Assembly (NCBI GenBank): GCA_954871525.1
Contig: OX940862.1
Span: 39,238,232-39,302,231 of the forward strand
Source: Parietaria judaica
Lineage: Eukaryota; Streptophyta; Magnoliopsida; Rosales; Urticaceae
Direction of reading: 5' to 3'
Length of the DNA stretch: 64,000 nt
The notes beneath the pieces are model-generated. The model did not search any database. It saw nothing but the letters and a program-made list of their open reading frames with translations, and had not been told where the DNA came from. The position numbers and the translations under genes were made by a program. The stretch's first letter is position 1, and each line of letters begins with the position of its first letter. Of the stretch, positions 1-7,827 are shown piece after piece.

Positions 1-877
1 GTAGTAACGCCGCGGCGTTTAGTGACTTACAGAGTCCATTCTCTCTGTATAATTTGAAACAACATATAGGCCTCGGCATGGTATCAGCAAGCCGTGGCTT
101 CGTTGGCCATGCCGAGGCATGGGTAACAGAATGCCGCAGCTTACATCGTCTGTTTACCAAAGTACCCTCACAATATGCAACTCGCCGAGGCCTCTCTTGA
201 AAGTGCCGCGGCGAGTTGCATAATCAAGAGGGCAAATTTGTAAATTAAAATGAAGCCACAGCGTGTTCATTCAAATGCCGCGGCATGATAAGTAAATTTA
301 CAATGTAACTATTAGTTATCATATTAATTGTAACACAATTTTAGTAAATTAAATTATCTCATTAATAAACTATGAAAATGTTGATAATTTTATTATAAAA
401 AAAAAAACAAAATAATGCACTTAATAATGATAACTAAATAATCGTTCAAACAAAAAACACAACATAGTACTATTAATTATATAATTTTTCAAACCAAAAA
501 TATAAAAAATTAATATAATTACAGTTTAATTTTATGGGTTTAAAGTCTAGGGTAAAATTGTAAAAATTAATTAACCACGCCGCGACTTATTTTGTAGAAG
601 CCACGGCTTTATCTCAAACGTCGGATATATCCGTTGCAGAAACTGAACACGCCGCGGCATATAGAACCCCTGCCGCGGCTTTCTATCGCTGAAACAAAAA
701 CGGCTAGTTTTTCTCTTCACCCGAATTATTACCCCACAACGGTAATAAACGGCTATATTTGTTAACAACGTTTAAATTCACACAAATTTTCTATTTAAAC
801 CTATACTTGTTCACATTTTATTCTATGTTTCATCAAATTAATCCTTAGATTCAAAAATATCATCATTTTACTTTGTT
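1..877 (+). repeat. Partial spacer upstream of copy 1
   Basis: This is the right-hand two thirds of a spacer. It holds part of the GCCNNGGC cluster, the 18-bp inverted repeat (174-222), AT-rich DNA with a poly(A) run near 400, the second word cluster, and the promoter region of copy 1. One word is degraded to GCCGCGAC at 579-586. The spacer has a few private differences from later ones: 'ccattctc' near 36-43 where others have 'ccatgctc', and GCCGAGGC instead of GCCAAGGC near 112-119. The palindrome CGGATATATCCG is at 622-633, AACGG boxes at 699-706, 738-745 and 748-755, and a TATA-like box at 792-799. Confidence 0.95.
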
Positions 878-1327
878 ATGGATGATCCGTCTTGTTTCGG
901 TTCGTCATCGGAATGTCATCAGGGATTCTTTTTCGGGTTTACCTCTTCCTCTTCCTCCGATGATGATAGTTTTTCTATGGATACAAGTTCCAATAATACT
1001 ATTGTCATATCCTCCGACGACACCGAGGAGTTTGAAATGCCTCCGAATCCAACTCTAAATCGGACCTCTCGTGCCGGTGGGCCACGAGCGACGAAGGGGC
1101 GTGGGCGTGGGCGTGGGCGGAGACGTGGTAGGCCACCGTCTTTTCTATGGGAAACAGATTTTCAAATGAGGCTCAAATGGAACAATGAGACTCAAACTCA
1201 AGATAGGTACGCCAAATGCAAATGGTGCTGTCAAGAGATTCTCGCAATCGTTGAACGAGGCACAACTCATTTACGCCGACATGCTAATCGTTGTCGTAGA
1301 GATTTAGGTATTGATGACGAATTATGA
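878..1327 (+). CDS. BED-type zinc finger protein with acidic/SIM-like, RG/AT-hook and C-terminal finger segments (copy 1)
   Basis: 149 aa. Seen in the sequence: Ser/Asp-rich acidic N-terminus (about 23-31); TIVISSDDTEEFE at 41-53, a hydrophobic-acidic patch like a SUMO-interacting motif; Arg-Gly run 73-85 ending in RGRP (83-86), an AT-hook-like core; then W91/F95 and a finger with Cys114, Cys117, His135 and Cys139. Known: BED fingers of this spacing bind DNA in hAT transposases and derived regulators. Inferred: a nuclear DNA-binding protein without transposase activity, since the protein ends 10 residues after the finger where a hAT transposase would continue for hundreds. The ATG has G at -3 and G at +4 and follows a TATA-like box by 86 bp. 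No intron is evident. This copy is the most divergent: Y13C, P71A, R73K, G82R and R118C relative to the common form. A DNA-binding accessory factor or a translated satellite ORF are alternatives. Confidence 0.8.
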   Translation: MDDPSCFGSSSECHQGFFFGFTSSSSSDDDSFSMDTSSNNTIVISSDDTEEFEMPPNPTLNRTSRAGGPRATKGRGRGRGRRRGRPPSFLWETDFQMRLKWNNETQTQDRYAKCKWCCQEILAIVERGTTHLRRHANRCRRDLGIDDEL

Positions 1328-1330
1328 TTT

Positions 1331-1603
1331 TAATTGTTGTAGTTTTATTAATATAATTTTGAATTGTTGTGAGTTATTTTGTTATTTGAAAAAGTATTAA
1401 ATGTAATGTTGGATTGTTGTTAGTGATTTTGTTGTTTTAAAACTATTAAATGTAATATTTAATTGCTGTAAGTGATTTTGTTGTTTTAAAATTATTAAAT
1501 GTAATGTTTAACTGTTGTAAGCGATTATGTTGTTTTAATATTAAATTTAATGATGAATTGTTCGAAGTGATTTTGTTGATTTAAAACTAATAAATGTAAT
1601 GAA
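1331..1603 (+). repeat. 3' minisatellite: five ~49-bp repeats (representative)
   Basis: Starting 3 bp after the stop there is a truncated 30-bp repeat (1331-1360), then five degenerate T/G-rich repeats at 1361-1410, 1411-1459, 1460-1508, 1509-1554 and 1555-1603. Each follows the pattern 'attgttgtgagtgattttgtt', then A/T, then 'attaaatgtaatg'. The block occurs after every gene copy. Each repeat carries TGTAA, resembling the UGUA-type far-upstream elements of plant 3' ends, so this is probably the 3' UTR and polyadenylation zone. One repeat is missing after copies 27 and 29. Confidence 0.9.
1589..1594 (+). promoter_or_regulatory. AATAAA candidate polyadenylation signal (representative)
   Basis: A canonical AATAAA lies 262 bp after the stop, in the last minisatellite repeat and just before the GC-word region. 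It recurs at the same place in other units. It would give a 3' UTR of roughly 280 nt; no transcript evidence is available here. Confidence 0.45.
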
Positions 1604-1811
1604 GTATGATACTCGCCGCGGCACAATGTTAACAATGCCTTGGCAAGACCTATTGACTCATGATTAATAACCGTAGTCGAACTCACGCCACGGCATATCA
1701 AAATCTATGCCTCGGCATTTTTACAATGGCCGCGGCAGAATTGTAGTAACGCCGCGGCGTTTAGTGACTTACAGAGTCCATGCTCTCTGTATAATTTGAA
1801 ACAACATATAG

Positions 1812-1860
1812 GCCTCGGCATGGTATCAGCAAGCCGTGGCTTCGTTGGCCATGCCAAGGC
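1812..1860. repeat. Inverted repeat / hairpin 1 (representative)
   Basis: Arms GCCTCGGCATGG (1812-1823) and CCATGCCAAGGC (1849-1860) pair over 12 positions with one mismatch. The enclosed DNA can form a nested stem, AAGCC (1831-1835) with GGCTT (1838-1842). The arms begin and end in GCC words, so part of the symmetry comes from the word lattice. In the spacers after copies 11-13 the inner stem is altered by 'ccaaggcg'. Confidence 0.7.
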
Positions 1861-1915
1861 ATGGGTAACAGAATGCCGCAGCTTACATCGTCTGTTTACC
1901 AAAGTACCCTCACAA

Positions 1916-1964
1916 TATGCAACTCGCCGAGGCCTCTCTTGAAAGTGCCGCGGCGAGTTGCATA
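1916..1964. repeat. Inverted repeat / hairpin 2, 18-bp arms (representative)
   Basis: TATGCAACTCGCCGAGGC (1916-1933) is complementary to GCCGCGGCGAGTTGCATA (1947-1964) except at one base, with a 13-nt loop. The symmetry runs well past the GCC words into non-word sequence, so it is not explained by them alone. It recurs in every spacer examined. Two spacers carry an arm change (ctcccc for ctcgcc near 59351 and 62825), and one has GCCGCAGC near 26308. It could act as a cruciform, an RNA hairpin or a dimeric protein site; function unknown. Confidence 0.85.
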
Positions 1965-2026
1965 ATCAAGAGGGCAAATTTGTAAATTAAAATGAAGCCA
2001 CAGCGTGTTCATTCAAATGCCGCGGC

Positions 2027-2318
2027 ATGATAAGTAAATTTACAATGTAACTATTAGTTATCATATTAATTGTAACACAATTTTAGTAAATTAAATTATC
2101 TCATTAATAAACTATGAAAATGTTGATAATTTTATTATAAAAAAAAACAAAATAATGCACTTAATAATGATAACTAAATAATCGTTCAAACAAAAAACAC
2201 AACATAGTACTATTAATTATATAATTTTTCAAACCAAAAATATAAAAAATTAATATAATTACAGTTTAATTTTATGGGTTTAAAGTCTAGGGTAAAATTG
2301 TAAAAATTAATTAACCAC
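2027..2318. other. AT-rich middle spacer with variable poly(A) run (representative)
   Basis: About 290 bp of strongly AT-rich DNA with no ORF and no GC word. It contains a poly(A) run near 2139-2146 that varies in length between units. A diagnostic variant follows it: 'aataatcgttc' in early units, 'aataatctttc' before copies 17-19, and 'aatgatctttc' in most later units. No gene is visible in it. Confidence 0.85.
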
Positions 2319-2419
2319 GCCGCGGCTTATTTTGTAGAAGCCACGGCTTTATCTCAAACGTCGGATATATCCGTTGCAGAAACTGAACACGCCGCGGCAT
2401 ATAGAACCCCTGCCGCGGC
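2319..2419. promoter_or_regulatory. Cluster B: two GCC-word pairs around a 12-bp palindrome (representative)
   Basis: Words start at 2319 and 2340 (21 bp apart) and at 2391 and 2412 (21 bp apart). Between the pairs is the perfect palindrome CGGATATATCCG (2362-2373), close to the midpoint of the block. The block lies 199-299 bp before the ATG, directly upstream of the AACGG boxes, so an upstream regulatory site is plausible. In copies 32, 35 and 37 the palindrome is broken (CAGATATATCCG). Confidence 0.65.
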
Positions 2420-2438
2420 TTTCTATCGCTGACACAAA

Positions 2439-2495
2439 AACGGCTAGTTTTTTTCTTCACCCGAATTATTACCCCACAACGGTAATAAACGGCTA
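2439..2495 (+). promoter_or_regulatory. Triple AACGG (MSA/MYB-like) boxes (representative)
   Basis: AACGGCTA at 2439-2446, AACGGTAA at 2478-2485 and AACGGCTA at 2488-2495, on the + strand and 123-179 bp before the ATG. The two AACGGCTA copies match the AACGGYYA half of the plant M-phase activator (MSA) consensus bound by three-repeat MYB factors. AAACGG is also the short motif bound by the maize Ac transposase BED domain. Which reading is right cannot be told from sequence. In copy 15 the first box is mutated to AATGGCTA. Confidence 0.5.
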
Positions 2496-2531
2496 TATTT
2501 GTTAACAACGTTTAAATTCACACAAATTTTC

Positions 2532-2539
2532 TATTTAAA
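2532..2539 (+). promoter_or_regulatory. TATA-like box TATTTAAA (representative)
   Basis: TATTTAAA lies 86 bp before the ATG at a fixed distance in all units, downstream of the AACGG boxes. It predicts a start of transcription about 50-60 bp before the ATG. In copies 28 (47796-47803) and 30 (51232-51239) it is changed to TATCTAAA; in copies 20 and 26 the preceding base gives ATATTTAAA. Confidence 0.5.
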
Positions 2540-2564
2540 CCTATACTTGTTCACATTTTATTCT

Positions 2565-2588
2565 ATGTTTCATCAAATTAATCCTTAG
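2565..2588 (+). other. Seven-codon upstream ORF MFHQINP (representative)
   Basis: An ATG 53 bp before the gene's ATG opens a 7-codon frame ending in TAG, 29 bp before the main start. Whether it is in the mRNA depends on the true start site, which the TATA position places very near it. Copy 23 has a one-base insertion that shortens it to MFHTN, and copy 31 reads MFHQTNS. Confidence 0.35.
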
Positions 2589-2617
2589 ATTCAAAAATAT
2601 CATCATTTTACTTTGTT

Positions 2618-3067
2618 ATGGATGATCCGTCTTGTTTCGGTTCGTCATCGGAATATCATCAGGGATTCTTTTTCGGGTTTACCTCTTCCTCTTCCTCCGA
2701 TGATGATAGTTTTTCTATGGATACAAGTTCCAATAATACTATTGTCATATCCTCCGACGACACCGAGGAGTTTGAAATGCCTCCGAATCCAACTCTAAAT
2801 CGGACCTCTCGTGCCGGTGGGCCACGACCGACGAGGGGGCGTGGGCGTGGGCGTGGGCGGGGACGTGGTAGGCCACCGTCTTTTCTATGGGAAACAGATT
2901 TTCAAATGAGGCTCAAATGGAACAATGAGACTCAAACTCAAGATAGGTACGCCAAATGCAAATGGTGCCGTCAAGAGATTCTCGCAATCGTTGAACGAGG
3001 CACAACTCATTTACGCCGACATGCTAAACGTTGTCGTAGAGATTTAGGTATTGATGACGAATTATGA
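2618..3067 (+). CDS. BED zinc finger protein, copy 2
   Basis: 149 aa, the common form except N137K inside the finger (HAKRC), which leaves the Cys/His ligands intact. First copy with its complete upstream spacer in the window; spacer elements described from 1331 to 2588 belong to it. Three CGTGGG hexamers encode the Arg-Gly run. Confidence 0.8.
   Translation: MDDPSCFGSSSEYHQGFFFGFTSSSSSDDDSFSMDTSSNNTIVISSDDTEEFEMPPNPTLNRTSRAGGPRPTRGRGRGRGRGRGRPPSFLWETDFQMRLKWNNETQTQDRYAKCKWCRQEILAIVERGTTHLRRHAKRCRRDLGIDDEL
2835..2862 (+). repeat. In-frame CGTGGG hexamer run with G-quadruplex pattern (representative)
   Basis: Five runs of three or more G on the coding strand, separated by CGT or C, fit the standard G-quadruplex pattern with loops of 1-3 nt. 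The same bases encode the Arg-Gly repeat. Hexamer number varies between copies from two (copies 22, 36) to six (copy 21), always in frame. Confidence 0.85.
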
Positions 3068-4363
3068 TTTTAATTGTTGTAGTTTTATTAATATAATTTT
3101 GAATTGTTGTGAGTTATTTTGTTATTTGAAAAAGTATTAAATGTAATGTTGGATTGTTGTGAGTGATTTTGTTGTTTTAAAACTATTAAATGTAATATTT
3201 AATTGCTATAAGTGATTTTGTTGTTTTAAAATTATTAAATGTAATGTTTAACTGTTGTAAGCGATTATGTTGTTTTAATATTAAATTTAATGATGAATTG
3301 TTCGAAGTGATTTTGTTGATTTAAAATTAATAAATGTAATGAAGTATGATACTCGCCGCGGCACAATGTTAACAATGCCTTGGCAAGACCTATTGACTCA
3401 TGATTAATAACCGTAGTCGAACTCACGCCACGGCATATCAAAATCTATGCCTCGGCATTTTTACAATGGCCGCGGCAGAATTGTAGTAACGCCGCGGCGT
3501 TTAGTGACTTACAGAGTCCATGCTCTCTGTATAATTTGAAACAACATATAGGCCTCGGCATGGTATCAGCAAGCCGTGGCTTCGTTGGCCATGCCAAGGC
3601 ATGGGTAACAGAATGCCGCAGCTTACATCGTCTGTTTACCAAAGTACCCTCACAATATGCAACTCGCCGAGGCCTCTCTTGAAAGTGCCGCGGCGAGTTG
3701 CATAATCAAGAGGGCAAATTTGTAAATTAAAATGAAGCCACAGCGTGTTCATTCAAATGCCGCGGCATGATAAGTAAATTTACAATGTAACTATTAGTTA
3801 TCATATTAATTGTAACACAATTTTAGTAAATTAAATTATCTCATTAATAAACTATGAAAATGTTGATAATTTTATTATATAAAAAAAAACAAAATAATGC
3901 ACTTAATAATGATAAATAAATAATCGTTCAAACAAAAAACACAACATAGTACTATTAATTATATAATTTTTCAAACCAAAAATATAAAAAATTAATATAA
4001 TTACAGTTTAATTTTATGGGTTTAAAGTCTAGGGTAAAATTGTAAAAATTAATTAACTACGCCGCGGCTTATTTTGTAGAAGCCACGGCTTTATCTCAAA
4101 CGTCGGATATATCCGTTGCAGAAACTGAACACGCCGCGGCATATAGAACCCCTGCCGCGGATTTCTATCGCTGACACAAAAACGGCTAGTTTTTTTCTTC
4201 ACCCGAATTATTACCCCACAACGGTAATAAACGGCTATATTTGTTAACAACGTTTAAATTCACACAAATTTTCTATTTAAACCTATACTTGTTCACATTT
4301 TATTCTATGTTTCATCAAATTAATCCTTAGATTCAAAAATATCATCATTTTACTTTGTTATGG

Positions 4364-4801
4364 ATGATCCGTCTTGTTTCGGTTCGTTATCATCAGGGAT
4401 TCTTTTTCGGGTTTACCTCTTCCTCTTCCTCCGATGATGATAGTTTTTCTATGGATACAAGTTCCAATAATACTATTGTCATATCCTCCGACGACACCGA
4501 GGAGTTTGAAATGCCTCCGAATCCAACTCTAAATCGGACCTCTCGTGCCGGTGGGCCACGACCGACGAGGGGGCGTGGGCGTGGGCGTGGGCGGGGACGT
4601 GGTAGGCCACCGTCTTTTCTATGGGAAACAGATTTTCAAATGAGGCTCAAATGGAACAATGAGACTCAAACTCAAGATAGGTACGCCAAATGCAAATGGT
4701 GCCGTCAAGAGATTCTCGCAATCGTTGAACGAGGCACAACTCATTTACGCCGACATGCTAATCGTTGTCGTAGAGATTTAGGTATTGATGACGAATTATG
4801 A
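4364..4801 (+). CDS. BED zinc finger protein, copy 3 (8-bp deletion, alternative start)
   Basis: Eight bases present in other copies (catcggaa) are missing near 4388. The usual ATG (4360) therefore goes out of frame. The overlapping second ATG in ATGGATG, at 4364, restores it and gives 145 aa: MIRLVSVRYHQG, then the normal sequence from about residue 14 onward, with SIM-like, RG and BED parts complete. The upstream word at 4154-4161 is degraded to GCCGCGGA. Whether the second ATG is used is unknown. Confidence 0.65.
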   Translation: MIRLVSVRYHQGFFFGFTSSSSSDDDSFSMDTSSNNTIVISSDDTEEFEMPPNPTLNRTSRAGGPRPTRGRGRGRGRGRGRPPSFLWETDFQMRLKWNNETQTQDRYAKCKWCRQEILAIVERGTTHLRRHANRCRRDLGIDDEL

Positions 4802-6097
4802 TTTTAATTGTTGTAGTTTTATTAATATAATTTTGAATTGTTGTGAGTTATTTTGTTATTTGAAAAAGTATTAAATGTAATTTTGGATTGTTGTGAGTGA
4901 TTTTGTTGTTTTAAAACTATTAAATGTAATATTTAATTGCTGTAAGTGATTTTGTTATTTTAAAATTATTAAATGTAATGTTTAACTGTTGTAAGCGATT
5001 ATGTTGTTTTAATATTAAATTTAATGATGAATTGTTCGAAGTGATTTTGTTGATTTAAAATTAATAAATGTAATGAAGTATGATACTCGCCGCGGCACAA
5101 TGTTAACAATGCCTTGGCAAGACCTATTGACTCATGATTAATAACCGTAGTCGAACTCACGCCACGGCATATCAAAATCTATGCCTCGGCATTTTTACAA
5201 TGGCCGCGGCAGAATTGTAGTAACGCCGCGGCGTTTAGTGACTTACAGAGTCCATGCTCTCTGTATAATTTGAAACAACATATAGGCCTCGGCATGGTAT
5301 CAGCAAGCCGTGGCTTCGTTGGCCATGCCAAGGCATGGGTAACAGAATGCCGCAGCTTACATCGTCTGTTTACCAAAGTACCCTCACAATATGCAACTCG
5401 CCGAGGCCTCTCTTGAAAGTGCCGCGGCGAGTTGCATAATCAAGAGGGCAAATTTGTAAATTAAAATGAAGCCACAGCGTGTTCATTCAAATGCCGCGGC
5501 ATGATAAGTAAATTTACAATGTAACTATTAGTTATCATATTAATTGTAACACAATTTTAGTAAATTAAATTATCTCATTAATAAACTATGAAAATGTTGA
5601 TAATTTTCTTATAAAAAAAAAAACAAAATAATGCACTTAATAATGATAACTAAATAATCGTTCAAACAAAAAACACAACATAGTACCATTAATTATATAA
5701 TTTTCCAAACCAAAAATATAAAAAATTAATATAATTACAGTTTAATTTTATGGGTTTAAAGTCTAGGGTAAAATTGTAAAAATTAATTAACCACGCCGCG
5801 GCTTATTTTGTAGAAGCCACGGCTTTATCTCAAACGTCGGATATATCCGTTGCAGAAACTGAACACGCCGCGGCATATAGAACCCCTGCCGCGGCTTTCT
5901 ATCGCTGACACAAAAACGGCTAGTTTTTTTCTTCACCCGAATTATTACCCCACAACGGTAATAAACGGCTATATTTGTTAACAACGTTTAAATTCACACA
6001 AATTTTCTATTTAAACCTATACTTGTTCACATTTTATTCTATGTTTCATCAAATTAATCCTTAGATTCAAAAATATCATCATTTTACTTTGTTATGG

Positions 6098-6535
6098 ATG
6101 ATCCGTCTTGTTTCGGTTCGTTATCATCAGGGATTCTTTTTCGGGTTTACCTCTTCCTCTTCCTCCGATGATGATAGTTTTTCTATGGATACAAGTTCCA
6201 ATAATACTATTGTCATATCCTCCAACGACACCGAGGAGTTTGAAATGCCTCCGAATCCAACTCTAAATCGGACCTCTCGTGCCGGTGGGCCACGACCGAC
6301 GAGGGGGCGTGGGCGTGGGCGTGGGCGGGGACGTGGTAGGCCACCGTCTTTTCTATGGGAAACAGATTTTCAAATGAGGCTCAAATGGAACAATGAGACT
6401 CAAACTCAAGATAGGTACGCCAAATGCAAATGGTGCCGTCAAGAGATTCTCGCAATCGTTGAACGAGGCACAACTCATTTACGCCGACATGCTAATCGTT
6501 GTCGTAGAGATTTAGGTATTGATGACGAATTATGA
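6098..6535 (+). CDS. BED zinc finger protein, copy 4 (8-bp deletion, alternative start)
   Basis: Shares the 8-bp deletion of copy 3, so the pair descends from one event, and uses the same ATG+4 rescue to give 145 aa. It also has a D-to-N change in the acidic flank of the SIM-like motif (SSNDTEE; residue 47 in the common numbering). Confidence 0.65.
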   Translation: MIRLVSVRYHQGFFFGFTSSSSSDDDSFSMDTSSNNTIVISSNDTEEFEMPPNPTLNRTSRAGGPRPTRGRGRGRGRGRGRPPSFLWETDFQMRLKWNNETQTQDRYAKCKWCRQEILAIVERGTTHLRRHANRCRRDLGIDDEL

Positions 6536-7827
6536 TTTTAATTGTTGTAGTTTTATTAATATAATTTTGAATTGTTGTGAGTTATTTTGTTATTTGAAAA
6601 AGTATTAAATGTAATTTTGGATTGTTGTGAGTGATTTTGTTGTTTTAAAACTATTAAATGTAATATTTAATTGCTGTAAGTGATTTTGTTATTTTAAAAT
6701 TATTAAATGTAATGTTTAACTGTTGTAAGCGATTATGTTGTTTTAATATTAAATTTAATGATGAATTGTTCGAAGTGATTTTGTTGATTTAAAATTAATA
6801 AATGTAATGAAGTATGATACTCGCCGCGGCACAATGTTAACAATGCCTTGGCAAGACCTATTGACTCATGATTAATAACCGTAGTCGAACTCACGCCACG
6901 GCATATCAAAATCTATGCCTCGGCATTTTTACAATGGCCGCGGCAGAATTGTAGTAACGCCGCGGCGTTTAGTGACTTACAGAGTCCATGCTCTCTGTAT
7001 AATTTGAAACAACATATAGGCCTCGGCATGGTATCAGCAAGCCGTGGCTTCGTTGGCCATGCCAAGGCATGGGTAACAGAATGCCGCAGCTTACATCGTC
7101 TGTTTACCAAAGTACCCTCACAATATGCAACTCGCCGAGGCCTCTCTTGAAAGTGCCGCGGCGAGTTGCATAATCAAGAGGGCAAATTTGTAAATTAAAA
7201 TGAAGCCACAGCGTGTTCATTCAAATGCCGCGGCATGATAAGTAAATTTACAATGTAACTATTAGTTATCATATTAATTGTAACACAATTTTAGTAAATT
7301 AAATTATCTCATTAATAAACTATGAAAATGTTGATAATTTTCTTATAAAAAAAAAAACAAAATAATGCACTTAATAATGATAACTAAATAATCGTTCAAA
7401 CAAAAAACACAACATAGTACCATTAATTATATAATTTTTCAAACCAAAAATATAAAAAATTAATATAATTACAGTTTAATTTTATGGGTTTAAAGTCTAG
7501 GGTAAAATTGTAAAAATTAATTAACCACGCCGCGGCTTATTTTGTAGAAGCCACGGCTTTATCTCAAACGTCGGATATATCCGTTGCAGAAACTGAACAC
7601 GCCGCGGCATATAGAACCCCTGCCGCGGCTTTCTATCGCTGACACAAAAACGGCTAGTTTTTTTCTTCACCCGAATTATTACCCCACAACGGTAATAAAC
7701 GGCTATATTTGTTAACAACGTTTAAATTCACACAAATTTTCTATTTAAACCTATACTTGTTCACATTTTATTCTATGTTTCATCAAATTAATCCTTAGAT
7801 TCAAAAATATCATCATTTTACTTTGTT

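Larger units (their letters stand above)
1615..2026. repeat. Cluster A of GCCNNGGC palindromic words (representative)
   Basis: Fourteen 8-bp words start at 1615, 1637, 1687, 1709, 1729, 1751, 1812, 1833, 1853, 1875, 1926, 1947, 1997 and 2019. Twelve fit GCCNNGGC (GCCGCGGC most often, also GCCTCGGC, GCCACGGC, GCCTTGGC, GCCGTGGC, GCCAAGGC, GCCGAGGC); 1875 is GCCGCAGC and 1997 is GCCACAGC. Neighbours within a group start 20-22 bp apart, separated by 12-14 bp of unrelated sequence. Groups are separated by start-to-start steps of about 50 or 61 bp. I saw no such word in the gene. A conserved TGACTCA (bZIP/GCN4-like) lies at 1654-1660. Confidence 0.9.

Noticed and set aside
873..1058. 61-codon + strand frame starting at TTG and overlapping the gene
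   Set aside because: Shifted frame of the BED gene with a non-ATG start. Its second ATG matters only in copies 3 and 4, where the 8-bp deletion joins it to the real frame.
1654..1660. TGACTCA as a functional bZIP/GCN4 site
   Set aside because: A 7-bp match conserved only because the whole monomer is; it lies near the probable 3' end of the upstream gene, far from the next promoter.
1705..1902. 65-codon minus-strand frame in every spacer (MVNRRCKLRH...)
   Set aside because: It runs through the GCC-word cluster and both its ends fall on word-rich sequence. It resembles no family I know, and it recurs only because the monomer recurs. It is lost by single changes in some spacers (for example after copies 19, 22 and 23).
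2311..2508. 65-codon minus-strand frame over the promoter region (MLTNIAVYY...)
   Set aside because: It overlaps the AACGG boxes and cluster B, changes length with the T run, and shows no domain. Treated as a chance frame.
1328..2617. Terminal inverted repeats and target duplications of a complete hAT or CACTA element in each monomer
   Set aside because: The inverted repeats seen are internal hairpins 26-28 bp apart or less; I found no pair of termini bracketing the gene with flanking 8-bp duplications. A transposon origin remains possible but is not shown.
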